DNA of 64,000 nt, taken from the NCBI RefSeq assembly GCF_900635455.1, contig NZ_LR134116.1, positions 4,693,283 through 4,757,282 on the forward strand, given 5' to 3'. This document shows positions 1 through 9,497 of this stretch, piece by piece; position 1 is the stretch's first letter, and the number at the start of each line of letters is the position of its first letter. Both the position numbers and the translations under genes were made by a program. Source of the stretch: Yersinia intermedia. Lineage in GTDB: Bacteria; Pseudomonadota; Gammaproteobacteria; Enterobacterales; Enterobacteriaceae. Under the pieces are notes generated by a model. It made no database searches. It saw nothing but the letters and a program-made list of their open reading frames with translations, and was not told where the DNA came from.

Positions 1-230
<230 letters not shown>

Positions 231-315
231 TTAGCCAATGCCGCCGTAGCCGCATTTTGAAATTTATTGGCGATTCGGTATTTTCATTAATCAATGCTGA
301 TACTTACGCAGCCGA

Positions 316-1203
316 TCAATACTTTTTCTTCGCAAAAATAACCCGAGCCAGAATATTCAGTAACAATACGCACAGGGTAATTAGCAGCACCCCAGCCCAA
401 GCCAGTTGTTGCCATTCGGCAAACGGGCTCATGGCAAATTTAAATATGGTGACTGGCAAGTTAGCGATAGGCTGGCTCAGATCGGTACTCCAGAACTGGT
501 TGGAGAGCGATGTGAACAGCAGCGGTGCTGTTTCACCGGCAATACGTGCTACCGCGAGCAAGATACCCGTCAAAATACCGGAGATAGATGCTTTCAGCGT
601 AATAGCCGATATCATGCGCCATTTCGGTGTTCCCAAGGCATAGGCAGCTTCACGCAGGCTATCTGGCACTAACTTGAGCATATTCTCAGTAGTACGGATA
701 ACAATTGGCACTTGTAATAACGCCAATGCAATCACCCCAGCCCAACCGGAGAAGTGCTCCATCTTGGCAACCACGATGGTGTAGACAAACAGACCGACCA
801 CGATGGAAGGCGCTGATAGCAAAATATCATTTATAAAGCGGGTAATTTCCGCCAACCAGGATTTACGGCCATATTCAGCCAGGTAAATCCCCGCCATGAT
901 ACCCAGTGGGGTGCCAATGACAGTGGCCCACAAAATCAATAAACCACTGCCGGCAATGGCGTTAGCCAAACCACCACCCGCAGTATTGGGTGGCGGTGTC
1001 ATCTCGGTAAACAGCGCCAAAGACATACCATCGATACCTTTGGTCACGGTGGAGAACAAAATCCACACCAACCAAAATAAACCAAACGCCATGGTAGCCA
1101 TTGAAAGCAGTAAGGCTATACGGTTCTTTTGGCGACGCCAGGCCTGCTTTTTACGGCGAGTTTCCAGCAGCGTCGCATCACTTTGCATATCCATCGTCGC
1201 CAT
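316..1203 (-). CDS. pstA: PstA, phosphate ABC transporter permease
   Basis: Inner-membrane permease that pairs with PstC to form the phosphate channel. The 295 residues match the family length (E. coli 296). A cytoplasmic basic N-terminus (residues about 15-28) is followed by several hydrophobic segments. The EAA-type loop that docks on PstB is visible around residues 185-198 ([13 protein letters not shown]). The start codon lies one base after the stop of pstC, so the two are translationally coupled. The C-terminus ends in KKKY. Co-transcribed with pstS, pstC and pstB and presumably PhoB-controlled. Confidence 0.97.
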   Translation of the reverse strand: MATMDMQSDATLLETRRKKQAWRRQKNRIALLLSMATMAFGLFWLVWILFSTVTKGIDGMSLALFTEMTPPPNTAGGGLANAIAGSGLLILWATVIGTPLGIMAGIYLAEYGRKSWLAEITRFINDILLSAPSIVVGLFVYTIVVAKMEHFSGWAGVIALALLQVPIVIRTTENMLKLVPDSLREAAYALGTPKWRMISAITLKASISGILTGILLAVARIAGETAPLLFTSLSNQFWSTDLSQPIANLPVTIFKFAMSPFAEWQQLAWAGVLLITLCVLLLNILARVIFAKKKY

Positions 1204-1204
1204 C

Positions 1205-2161
1205 TTAGCGCCCCTCTTTCTTAGCCAGACGCAAAATCATTAACTTAGATAAAGCCAGCACGATAAAGGTAATCACGAACAATATCAGACCCAACTCCAT
1301 CAACGCTGCGGTATGTAAACCGGATTCAGCTTCAGCAAACTCATTCGCTAACGCGGAGGTGATACTGTTCCCCGGCATGAAGAGTGAGAAACTGTCGAGT
1401 TGGTAGGTGTTACCGATAATAAAGGTGACAGCCATGGTTTCACCCAAAGCGCGCCCCAGGCCTAGCATCACACCGCCGATCACACCGTTTTTGGTGTAAG
1501 GCAACACAATGCGCCAGATAACCTCCCAGGTGGTACAGCCAATGCCATAAGCTGACTCTTTCATCATCACCGGGGTTTGTTCAAACACATCGCGCATAAC
1601 CGCTGCAATGTAAGGAATAATCATGATGGCCAGGATGACACCTGCAGCCAGAATACCAATACCGAATGCCGGGCCTGAGAACAACACCCCCACAATCGGG
1701 ATACCAGACATCACATTGCCGACGGGTTCTTGGAAATAGCGGGCAAATAAGGGAGCGAAAACAAACAAACCCCACATCCCGTAAACAATACTGGGGATAG
1801 CCGCTAATAGTTCGATAGCCACACCCAGTGGGCGTTTTAGCCAGTTAGGGGCCAGCTCAGTCAGGAACAGGGCAATACCAAAACTGACGGGGACCGCAAT
1901 AAGTAAGGCGATAACAGAGGTGACAACCGTACCGTAAATCGGCACTAATGCACCAAACTGCTCAGCCGGGGCATCCCATTCTTTGGTCCACAGAAAAGCC
2001 CAACCAAATTTTTGAATACTTGGCCAGGAAGCAACAATCAATGAAATGATAATGCCGCCCAGCAGAAATAGCGTAATCAGCGCAGCCAGTTTAACCAGCG
2101 CGCTGAAAATGATGTCACCGTATTTGCTCGGTGCTTTGGTAGTCGGCTTGTAATCAGCCAT
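1205..2161 (-). CDS. pstC: PstC, phosphate ABC transporter permease
   Basis: Second permease subunit of the phosphate importer. I place the start at MADYKPTTK (318 residues, E. coli 319), not at an in-frame codon 27 bases upstream, because AGAAGAGAG sits just before this ATG and the extra residues have no counterpart in E. coli. The sequence follows E. coli PstC closely, including SWPSIQKFG near the N-terminus and the EAA-type loop [16 protein letters not shown]. The gene is separated from pstS by a 205-base ERIC-type repeat, which may lower its expression relative to pstS. Confidence 0.97.
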   Translation of the reverse strand: MADYKPTTKAPSKYGDIIFSALVKLAALITLFLLGGIIISLIVASWPSIQKFGWAFLWTKEWDAPAEQFGALVPIYGTVVTSVIALLIAVPVSFGIALFLTELAPNWLKRPLGVAIELLAAIPSIVYGMWGLFVFAPLFARYFQEPVGNVMSGIPIVGVLFSGPAFGIGILAAGVILAIMIIPYIAAVMRDVFEQTPVMMKESAYGIGCTTWEVIWRIVLPYTKNGVIGGVMLGLGRALGETMAVTFIIGNTYQLDSFSLFMPGNSITSALANEFAEAESGLHTAALMELGLILFVITFIVLALSKLMILRLAKKEGR

Positions 2162-2180
2162 AGACTCTCTTCTCATCCTT

Positions 2181-2387
2181 CCCGTCATACTTCAAGTTGC
2201 ATATGCGTTGGCTGCTTTCGTTACTCGGCCCGTCCCATGGGCTTCGCCTCTGCGAGGCCACCTGGGGATTATGAGCCTCATCAGAGGCTCACCCTACAGA
2301 CCAGCGCAGGAGCTGTTCAAAATGGTTTACAACCAATTTGTTGCTCAATTGCCGCCTTCCTGCAACTCGAATTATTTAGGATATAAC
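2181..2387. repeat. ERIC-type palindromic repeat with enlarged centre (pstS-pstC spacer)
   Basis: The outer ends match the ERIC consensus: one side reads gtcatacttcaagttgca, the other cctgcaactcgaattattta. The element is about 205 bases rather than the usual 127 or so. The extra length is a G+C-rich central segment (about 2222-2330) that contains its own inverted pieces (gcctctgcgaggc and gagcctcatcagaggctc). It lies entirely between the pstS stop and the pstC ribosome-binding site, so it is transcribed within the operon mRNA and would fold into a long hairpin. Confidence 0.85.
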
Positions 2388-2424
2388 CTTATAAATAACC
2401 GATTACAGGAAAAACTAACTTCAA

Positions 2425-3465
2425 TCAGAAGATTGGCTTACCGCTGCTGTCTTTTACATTGGTTTTCCAGGCCGCACGAACCTGTTCAACCACTTCTTTT
2501 GGTAATGTGGCGTAATCCAGTGCATTAGCTTGTTCAGCACCGTTTTTGTATGCCCAATCAAAGAACTTCAATACTTCAGTGCCCTTAGCCGCATTTTTCT
2601 GCTCTTTGTGCACCAAAATGAAAGTCGTTGAGGTAATTGGCCAAACCTCACCACCTTTCTGGTTGGTTAAATCTTGAGCGAAGGTTTTGCTCCAGTCTAC
2701 ACCTTTGGCCGCAGCGCTAAAACTTTGCTCTGTTGGGCTGACCGGTTTGCCATCGGCTGAAACCAGTTTGGTGTAAGCCAGGTTATTCTGTTTAGCGTAA
2801 GCGTATTCCACATAACCAATGGCACCTGGCAAGCGCTGAACAAATGCCGCAATACCGTCGTTACCTTTACCACCTAAACCAGTCGGCCAGTTAACCGTTG
2901 AGCCGGCACCCACTTTCTCTTTCCACTGCGCGTTCACTTTAGCTAAATAGCTGGTGAAAACGAATGAAGTGCCAGAACCATCAGCACGGCGCACCACTGC
3001 AATATTTTGGTCCGGTAATTTAACGCCCGGATTCAATTTAACAATCGCCGGGTCATTCCACTTTTTCACATTACCCAGATAAATATCACCCAGTGTTTTA
3101 CCGTCTAAGGTCAGTTCACCAGATTTGATACCAGGGATATTAACGGCCAGCACCACACCGCCAATCACTGTTGGGAATTGGAATAAACCTTCAGCAGCCA
3201 GTTTATCGTCCGCTAAAGGCGCATCAGAAGCACCGAAATCAACAGTATTAGCAATGATTTGTTTCACGCCGCCTGAAGAACCGATCCCTTGATAGTTAAC
3301 TTTGTTACCTGTTTCTTTCTGATAAGAATCTGCCCACTTGGCATACACCGGCGCGGGGAATGTCGCACCTGCACCTGTCAGGCTTGCAGCAGCGAACGCG
3401 GACACAGTGGTCATAGATAAAGTCGCTGCCACAATGCTGGCTACGGTGGTACGCATCAGTTTCAT
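2425..3465 (-). CDS. pstS: PstS, periplasmic phosphate-binding protein
   Basis: Periplasmic receptor that captures orthophosphate and delivers it to PstCA. The true start is [10 protein letters not shown] (346 residues, the E. coli length), preceded by a strong AGGAGGGA; an in-frame extension 42 codons upstream is rejected. Residues 1-25 are a signal peptide (basic start, hydrophobic core, AFA cleavage site before AASLTG). Phosphate-binding segments include [30 protein letters not shown] and [10 protein letters not shown]. First gene of the operon; its leader carries two Pho boxes and a short palindromic repeat. Phosphate-starvation induction by PhoB is expected from the Pho boxes. Confidence 0.98.
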   Translation of the reverse strand: MKLMRTTVASIVAATLSMTTVSAFAAASLTGAGATFPAPVYAKWADSYQKETGNKVNYQGIGSSGGVKQIIANTVDFGASDAPLADDKLAAEGLFQFPTVIGGVVLAVNIPGIKSGELTLDGKTLGDIYLGNVKKWNDPAIVKLNPGVKLPDQNIAVVRRADGSGTSFVFTSYLAKVNAQWKEKVGAGSTVNWPTGLGGKGNDGIAAFVQRLPGAIGYVEYAYAKQNNLAYTKLVSADGKPVSPTEQSFSAAAKGVDWSKTFAQDLTNQKGGEVWPITSTTFILVHKEQKNAAKGTEVLKFFDWAYKNGAEQANALDYATLPKEVVEQVRAAWKTNVKDSSGKPIF

Positions 3466-3497
3466 AATCCCTCCTAATGGGATATTAGAATTAACTC

Positions 3498-3580
3498 TAT
3501 ACCAAAGAACTTGGTATTGCAGGATGAGCCGACTAACGAACCAAGCTGACAACGCTGCAACTTCAAGTACAAAGTGTATA
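3498..3580. repeat. Short ERIC-like palindromic repeat in the pstS leader
   Basis: An 83-base element with near-complementary ends (tataccaaagaacttgg at one end, caagtacaaagtgtata at the other). It lies between the Pho boxes and the pstS ribosome-binding site, so it should be part of the 5' untranslated region. A second element of the same length and design is at 22941-23024 in the opposite orientation; both contain the block tacttgaagttgcagcg. It resembles ERIC ends but lacks most of the ERIC centre. I infer a deleted or sibling family member. Confidence 0.65.
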
Positions 3581-3620
3581 AATTGTTTCATCAGATTAAG
3601 TATGGTGCAGGAGGGAAAAT

Positions 3621-3638
3621 AGGACAGTTTAATGACAG
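3621..3638 (-). promoter_or_regulatory. Promoter-proximal Pho box of pstS
   Basis: Read on the minus strand this is CTGTCATTAAACTGTCCT, two 11-base direct-repeat units (7-base CTGTCAT-type half plus AT spacer) typical of a PhoB site. It is followed by TATTTT, a likely -10, in the same arrangement as the E. coli pstS promoter. Confidence 0.85.
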
Positions 3639-3653
3639 AAAAATGTACGTAAT

Positions 3654-3671
3654 ATTACAGTTATATGACAA
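3654..3671 (-). promoter_or_regulatory. Distal Pho box of pstS
   Basis: Minus-strand TTGTCATATAACTGTAAT fits the PhoB-box pattern CTGTCATA(A/T)A(A/T)CTGT(C/A)A(C/T). It lies 15 bases upstream of the proximal box. Two PhoB boxes upstream of pstS also occur in E. coli. Confidence 0.8.
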
Positions 3672-4661
3672 GCCAACAGAGTTAAAACAAAATCATTATT
3701 TATCATTATATTAGCGTGATTTTTTATCTTTTTATTCGTGAGAATTTCAGTTGTGACCGTGATTGACCACTATTCAAAGTCTGAAAGCCAACCGGGGGCC
3801 GGCGGAGATATTTCTCACGCGCATAGCCACCTTAGCCAAATCGTACATCGCAAGCCATGTCGTCATAGCAAAGCAACCAACATCGAATTTATGTAAAAGA
3901 AAAGCGCATAATAAAGCTCGATTCTTAGACACCATTATCGCAGTCAGCGGTTTATTTGGTCGTTAACACAGCCATTTTTGTGATTTTAACCACAAAATAC
4001 GCAGAAATCGTTTCTGATAAAATAACGTCGTTTTTATCACGTTTAATCCATTATATTAATGAATAAATTCAATTGAATGATGCTGTATTTATTCTCAGCG
4101 CTGGGGATATTCAACAAGTTGGATGAGTAAACGTAAGATAACGGAAATAAGGAGAGGAAACTCAATAAAAATACGAATATAAAGCCTATTTTTCATTCTC
4201 ATCACCATCCTACGGTGCACACTTTTCCAGACGGCCCCCTCTATTATTTATTTCCCCCAGTGGTTTTTTTTTGCATTGCTGCTAACATTATTTTCTAAGG
4301 TTATGATGCTAAGTAACTCTGTATTAATTTATTCTATTGAACACCTTCACCATTTTAATAAATTCTCAATATTACACACAAAAAAGTTATAGTCTCAGGG
4401 GAAAATATCTCTTTCTTAACAACGGACTGGCTCTTTCCGGGCCAGACTCGCGGACAGGATGAGTAACAAGCGCGGCTACCTACTAAAACTGGAAGAATGC
4501 GAAAGATAGAAAATATAAATTTTCAGTCAATGCTTTTGATTTACTAAGCCAATTCCTTGTTTTATTACGCTGAATAGTTGTCTCTATATTCTATAAAACG
4601 CCCCATGCTTTAGAAAATTTTCGTATAGATAAACACAGCTCACTCATTGGGAAATGATATT
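3672..4661. other. Long AT-rich non-coding region upstream of the accessory cluster
   Basis: About one kilobase between the pstS Pho boxes and the Hint gene. I see no convincing gene. It holds perfect inverted repeats ttttgtg/cacaaaa at 3976-3997 and cagaaa/tttctg at 4002-4016, and a weak hairpin ctggc/gccag near 4430-4447. Two tiny ORFs begin ATGAGTAA (4123-4182, 19 residues; 4459-4509, 16 residues, with GGA just upstream of the latter); either could be chance. A weak promoter-like pair for the cluster is TTATTA (about 4562) and TATATT (about 4585). The length and inverted repeats leave room for regulation of the cluster. Confidence 0.5.
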
Positions 4662-6275
4662 ATGCAACCTGCAACGCAGCCCTCAGGAAAAAACAGTTTC
4701 TCTGAAAATAATATTATTAGCAGTGTAATTAATAAATATGCAAACACCGGTGTATTTATAATTAATACCAACGATCCGCTGCTGGTAAAATTCTATGATA
4801 TTCAACTGGCACTAGCAGGTGTCAGTCTGGTTCGTTATCCCAACTTCAGTCAGCTTTGGGTAAATAACAAACTGGCTAGACATGCCGTCAGCTCACTGGC
4901 GATGGGGGATAGCGATAGCGCACAACAGGTACACAGCATCGTCAGCCTGGACTCTACTGATGGGCAAACATTTTCAGCAAATGCCATTGGTTCGCTACCG
5001 GTATCAGCCGTAAACATCACGCAAACCTTAGGTATCTTTGACGAATCAGGCAGCCCGACGGGAACAGTGCAATGTAAAAAGAACTATATTTACACTGCCA
5101 ATTGCCCCATTCAGGCTGATGGCACCTTCCCGGCCAGTTTAAAACAAACCCGCTATCCAGTTAATATCATCTATACCTTTTCCCAAACGGTGAATAACCA
5201 GACAGTTTACGGGGCAGAAATTGTTACAACACAAAGTTACCCAAAATTAATTCAAAATGATTCACCTGCTGATCTAAATAAAAATAATCTGATAAAAATC
5301 TGTCTGGCCCGTAAGGAAAACGACTGTGACTACTTTAATAGTTTTGACGGCAATGTCACCGTACCGATAAAAGGTAGCGTAACCTACTTCGGCAATATTG
5401 ATTTAAATAATGGCAAGCCAATAAACGCTTATAACTCAATTTATCTGGTACGCGAACGGCAGGGTGGCGATCCGATCACCCCAGCCAGTAACTTTAATTT
5501 TTTTGACGACGCCAAAACCCGAATTAACGGCAACGTTTTATCTTGGGATCTAGACTGGCTTAAATTCAAACGCCCCGATTTTGAGTCCGGTGAGCGGGTT
5601 TATTATATCTTTAAAGTGACATTACAAATTGAAGGCGCAAGTGTGGCCAGTTTTATCACCAATGCTCCCGGTCAGTTCGATCCTGAACAACGCTTTTTAA
5701 ATACCAACACGCTAAAACCCATGCAAATTACCTATGGTTGTTTAGGTAAAGGCACCCCCATTTTAATGCAGGATGGTAAAGAAAAAGCCATTGACGACAT
5801 CCTTATTGGCGAATGGGTGCAATCGCAGGATGGGCGAGCGTTAAGAGTGGAAGATGTGATTACCGGTGCGGAGCAAAACTATCTTGAAATTGAAGTCAGG
5901 AATAGCTGCGGCCAACTCAAAACCCTAATAACCAGCCTGGGCCACCCCTTTTGCACTACCACCGGTGTGGAACTGGCGAGTGAATTGACCCTAACCAGTC
6001 GACTGCTAACCCCAGAGAGTGACTGTGGTATCAACCGTATCAACAAACAACACGGTGAGATTGAGGTGTACAACCTGCACCTTTCCACTGATGACCCCAT
6101 CAAAGATCTGACAGAAAGTAACAGCACCATGTATGCCGCTGGTGTGCTAGTTGGTGATAGCACGATGCAGTATCACTACGAAGAGGCGTACCACCATCGC
6201 TCGGTGAATATCCTAAACCAGCTACCGGAAGAATGGCGTCAGGATTATCAAAACCATATTAAAACCATAAGGTAA
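4662..6275 (+). CDS. Unknown protein with C-terminal Hint (hedgehog/intein-type) domain; cluster gene 1
   Basis: I do not recognise the N-terminal 355 residues, which look beta-rich and have no signal peptide. From Cys360 the sequence has the hallmarks of a Hint autoprocessing fold: GCLGKGTPILMQDG at its start (nucleophile Cys plus GT.I..-dG pattern), GHPFCTTTGVELASEL as the histidine block, and VYNLHLS followed by YAAGVLVGDS as the closing strands. Standard inteins end in HN before the splice junction; this one has GD and continues about 35 residues, so protein splicing is unlikely and a hedgehog-like or hydrolytic cleavage before Cys360 is more plausible. I chose ATG 4662 (537 residues, GGGA upstream); a TTG at 4647 is an alternative. 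The gene directly abuts the next. Confidence 0.8.
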   Translation: MQPATQPSGKNSFSENNIISSVINKYANTGVFIINTNDPLLVKFYDIQLALAGVSLVRYPNFSQLWVNNKLARHAVSSLAMGDSDSAQQVHSIVSLDSTDGQTFSANAIGSLPVSAVNITQTLGIFDESGSPTGTVQCKKNYIYTANCPIQADGTFPASLKQTRYPVNIIYTFSQTVNNQTVYGAEIVTTQSYPKLIQNDSPADLNKNNLIKICLARKENDCDYFNSFDGNVTVPIKGSVTYFGNIDLNNGKPINAYNSIYLVRERQGGDPITPASNFNFFDDAKTRINGNVLSWDLDWLKFKRPDFESGERVYYIFKVTLQIEGASVASFITNAPGQFDPEQRFLNTNTLKPMQITYGCLGKGTPILMQDGKEKAIDDILIGEWVQSQDGRALRVEDVITGAEQNYLEIEVRNSCGQLKTLITSLGHPFCTTTGVELASELTLTSRLLTPESDCGINRINKQHGEIEVYNLHLSTDDPIKDLTESNSTMYAAGVLVGDSTMQYHYEEAYHHRSVNILNQLPEEWRQDYQNHIKTIR

Positions 6276-8045
6276 ATGATTGATATGTTTATTGGTTATC
6301 CTGATTTTCAGCAAATCATCACCGATGACAGGCTGCGCGTCGTTGCCGTCTGCCAGCAGCCAGATGTCTACTATTTGTATCCAGAACCCTTCGCCCTGAT
6401 TGTCGGTGATCCGCTGGCCTTCGCGCTGGATATAATCCTTAGCCTAAGCAACAACATAATCTACGGTGACCTTGATTTTACCGCCGAGCTACAATTTACC
6501 AGCGGCAGCGCACTTGAGGCATTCAATCGCCAGCACCCCGGCAAAGCTATCCAAGGTTTGCCGGTTATCCCTTATAAGCTCGGTTTCCGTTCACCACCTG
6601 ACCATGATTCAGCATTAACCCATCAGGATTACGACCCAACCTGGTATTCGGCGCAGTCGATTCAATTTCTGATCTCGCTTGATGCAGATACCACGCAACT
6701 GATGAAAAAAACGTTGCTGGACAATATTGTTGGCTTTAATGCCCGTATCGATGGTTTTGTCGAGGGTGTATCGCCACGGCTGAACTACACACTAGATTGC
6801 GATCCCGGCCAGTTAATCGCCGAATTAGCGGCCAATGTTAAAGACGCCAAACCTGCGTCCAACAACCGGATTGCGTTTCCCTACGTGTTGCTTACTCAGT
6901 ACGTGTACGAAAATCTATCCCGGCTACCACTGCTGATATCGCCAGCCTTCTCCTCGACCAACCCGGCAGAAGCGCTGTTATTCGCGCAGGCTCTGCTTGA
7001 TCGTCTGTTCAACACGTTGGGATCGCCCTATATCGGTAACGCCAATACCAATACTGCTTATATTTGTCTGTTGCTCCCCCAGAAACAGCGCCGCCTGATA
7101 ATTGATTTAAAACGCGTTGAGCTAACCCGGCGCCCCATCTGCTTTTTACTGGATCCCTTTGCCATGGCACAACAAATTGCCAAAGAGGCTCCCGAACAGG
7201 TTATCCACCAGATAACCGCACCTGCGCTGCCAGACGGTAACCTGCGGATTAACATCCTTTACGCTTTCCCACAGGGTCTTAAAGACGGGGCGTTTATTGA
7301 TATACAAATCATTTTACCACCGGGTGAGCTTTATCCTTCGGAACAACAGCAAACCCTGCTATTGATGCCCAATCAGAGTTATTTGGCTTTCACATTTATT
7401 AATAATACATTCAGTTTTAATGGTGAATACCAGTACCATATTCGCGTTAACTACCCAACCGTCAATGGATATCTCTCTCTCGTCACCGAGCAACGAACCA
7501 GCAATAACAAAATACTGACGCTGGATTATTCCAGCTTCCCTTGTCAGTTCCTGACCCTGAATATCGATCCGACATTCGCACAACACAGTACACTCACAGG
7601 CCACTACTATTCCGCTAGCCTGTCGGAACCCTTTGAACTCACGCTGGCTTCGCCCTGTTTCAGTTATCCGATAACGGGACGTGACGCCTATGCCAAGGTG
7701 ACCGCCTGGGATAACGATAGCGCCGCCTCAGTGGTGCTCGATATGCCAATCACCCAGTCAGCTACCCTCGGTGTTTATAGCTTTCCTCAGTTCGGTGCGC
7801 AGCACGCCATCATTATCGCCCGGTTTGCCACTGGCATCCGCTATGCCACGTTACGATTTCAAGCTCAGGGCGAAACGCAAACGCGTGACCACACGTTTAC
7901 TCAGCAGGATAATTGCTATGAATATCAATGGAATGTCACGTCAATTTACGCGGCAGGGTTTCGTTATAAAACCAGTAACGGTCAATGGTCGGACTATGTG
8001 ACGGGCAATCAAACCATTACTTTTGAGGTTGAAAATGAAGACTGA
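6276..8045 (+). CDS. Unknown beta-rich protein, cluster paralogue; cluster gene 2
   Basis: A 589-residue protein of no family I can name. It begins immediately after the stop of the Hint gene (TAA then ATG), with AAGG overlapping that stop; an ATG at 6285 is equally possible. An early segment, VYYLYPEPFALIVGDPLAFA (residues 31-50), lines up with the YxxP module of cluster genes 4, 6 and 8. LISLDADTTQLMKKTLLDN followed by GVSPRLNYTLDCD matches the later part of the same module (compare LTPQQAVILEAAF and ITPALKVDVTAEF in gene 6). The C-terminal third is rich in alternating hydrophobic residues, suggesting beta-sandwich domains. No signal peptide, membrane segment or catalytic motif seen. The end overlaps gene 3 by 11 bases. 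Confidence 0.8.
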   Translation: MIDMFIGYPDFQQIITDDRLRVVAVCQQPDVYYLYPEPFALIVGDPLAFALDIILSLSNNIIYGDLDFTAELQFTSGSALEAFNRQHPGKAIQGLPVIPYKLGFRSPPDHDSALTHQDYDPTWYSAQSIQFLISLDADTTQLMKKTLLDNIVGFNARIDGFVEGVSPRLNYTLDCDPGQLIAELAANVKDAKPASNNRIAFPYVLLTQYVYENLSRLPLLISPAFSSTNPAEALLFAQALLDRLFNTLGSPYIGNANTNTAYICLLLPQKQRRLIIDLKRVELTRRPICFLLDPFAMAQQIAKEAPEQVIHQITAPALPDGNLRINILYAFPQGLKDGAFIDIQIILPPGELYPSEQQQTLLLMPNQSYLAFTFINNTFSFNGEYQYHIRVNYPTVNGYLSLVTEQRTSNNKILTLDYSSFPCQFLTLNIDPTFAQHSTLTGHYYSASLSEPFELTLASPCFSYPITGRDAYAKVTAWDNDSAASVVLDMPITQSATLGVYSFPQFGAQHAIIIARFATGIRYATLRFQAQGETQTRDHTFTQQDNCYEYQWNVTSIYAAGFRYKTSNGQWSDYVTGNQTITFEVENED

Positions 8046-9474
8046 ACCATTAAATCCTGAAAAAAATCTGGCGTCCTTTTTTTTGCTTGATCGCGCTTTC
8101 GTCTTTCACGATCAGCGATGCGCGCCCAACAACTATACCTATGGCTGCTTCACGCCTGAAATCGTTCATGACGATCGGGGAAATAAAACCAGTGGTTTTC
8201 ACCTCACCACCAGTCCGGCAGGCGGCCTCGTCATCCTGATTACACCGCTAGTTCCTCTCAATACCCAAGCTATACAACAGTATATTCAGACACATATCTC
8301 CCACTCAGGCGGTAACATCACCCTTGAGCAGTGTACTGCGAAGACGGCGATCTTCTTGCGCTTTCAAGAGCCGCGGGGTGACTCCACCTATCTGGTTGAG
8401 TTTGAAGGAAACTCTATGTCGACCACCCATTCGGAAGGGATAGCGTTGACTGAGGCCATACAGGGCGACGCGAAGCGGGTTTTTCTTGCCACCCACACAC
8501 AATTCACGGTAAGCACTACGGTTAATGCCCGTCTCAACAGCGACTGGCGGCAGTTTCTGATACTGGCTTTTAACACCAAAACCCGCACACCAGAGGCTAT
8601 TGCGCAGCTACTCGACAAGCAAATTACTGCTGGTGTCGTCGTGCTGGACGAGGAGTTTAAAAATACCCCGTCGCCGCAGACCAAAGAGACCGTGAGAAAA
8701 AATCTGGTCGATCTCGCTGCCAGCATCCTCAGTAATACGCTCGCCAACATCTCGCATATTGATGAGATACCCACCAAAGTTGACTATGATTTTTCTTACG
8801 AAAGCAGCCTGCCCCAATCTTATGAACTGATCGACGAACAGGATATCGCAACGCTATTCAGCGGCTTTATCGCCAATAAACTGATTTCCTATGACTCTTC
8901 ACCGTTGCCTGAGCCTCAACGAAAACAACCTGACGATCCGGGAAAACAGCATACCTGCAAAGTCAGCCTGGATTTCAATGCCAGCAAGTTTACGATTATG
9001 TCGATTGAACTGACGTGGGCGGATAAAAAAGCCCCCATGCAGTGGCCAAACTTTCCTCCGCTCACCATCACCGCCGATAGTCGCGTGAATGAGATTAATA
9101 TCAAGGTCACCTTTTCCGACTATTCATTCATTAATATCACGCGCCAGTGGCAAGCAGACATCAACCTGACCGTTCAGGATATCGGGTTTCATGAAGTGAC
9201 CTTTGATGCCCGCCACTTACAATCTGATTTTAAGACGATTTCTGGCAGTGCCAATTACGTCCCAGATGGCCAGGCCAAACGCGCTACCTTTAATTTTTCA
9301 TTTTCCGATCAACAGTGGCAAACCACTTGGTTACTCAATACCCAGTCAAATAGCTTGAATGGCCGTATTGAATACCACTGGCAGGGAAAAACGTCGTCAT
9401 TTATAAGCAGAAATTACGATTCAGGTGTACAGCAGTCGGCCTCACTCCGTATTGAACTTCAATACAAAAAATAA
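8035..9474 (+). CDS. Unknown beta-rich protein, cluster paralogue; cluster gene 3
   Basis: I start this at ATG 8035 (479 residues) because GAGGT lies 6 bases upstream; an in-frame TTG at 8023 is less likely. The start overlaps gene 2 by 11 bases, implying translational coupling. The N-terminal 60 residues (AFVFHDQRCAPNN, YGCFTPEIVHDDRG) and the middle segment TVSTTVNARLNSDWRQFLIL are weakly similar to the corresponding parts of genes 5 and 6 (for example FELDAQWDQVYEYL), so I treat it as the most divergent paralogue. The last 170 residues look like two consecutive beta-sandwich repeats (patterns around ITRQWQADINLTV and QWQTTWLLNTQS). No signal peptide or known domain. Function unknown. Confidence 0.75.
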   Translation: MKTEPLNPEKNLASFFLLDRAFVFHDQRCAPNNYTYGCFTPEIVHDDRGNKTSGFHLTTSPAGGLVILITPLVPLNTQAIQQYIQTHISHSGGNITLEQCTAKTAIFLRFQEPRGDSTYLVEFEGNSMSTTHSEGIALTEAIQGDAKRVFLATHTQFTVSTTVNARLNSDWRQFLILAFNTKTRTPEAIAQLLDKQITAGVVVLDEEFKNTPSPQTKETVRKNLVDLAASILSNTLANISHIDEIPTKVDYDFSYESSLPQSYELIDEQDIATLFSGFIANKLISYDSSPLPEPQRKQPDDPGKQHTCKVSLDFNASKFTIMSIELTWADKKAPMQWPNFPPLTITADSRVNEINIKVTFSDYSFINITRQWQADINLTVQDIGFHEVTFDARHLQSDFKTISGSANYVPDGQAKRATFNFSFSDQQWQTTWLLNTQSNSLNGRIEYHWQGKTSSFISRNYDSGVQQSASLRIELQYKK

Positions 9475-9497
9475 CCATGAGTTAAGAGGAATAAGCT

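Noticed and set aside
2208..2528. 106-codon plus-strand ORF across the pstS-pstC spacer
   Set aside because: It runs through the ERIC palindrome and antisense to the end of pstS.
3763..3966. 67-codon ORF in the region upstream of the accessory cluster
   Set aside because: No ribosome-binding site, atypical composition and no recognisable motif; likely chance.
5739..6275. A splicing intein in the first cluster gene
   Set aside because: The terminal His-Asn and a C-extein nucleophile are missing, and the sequence continues only about 35 residues to the protein end.
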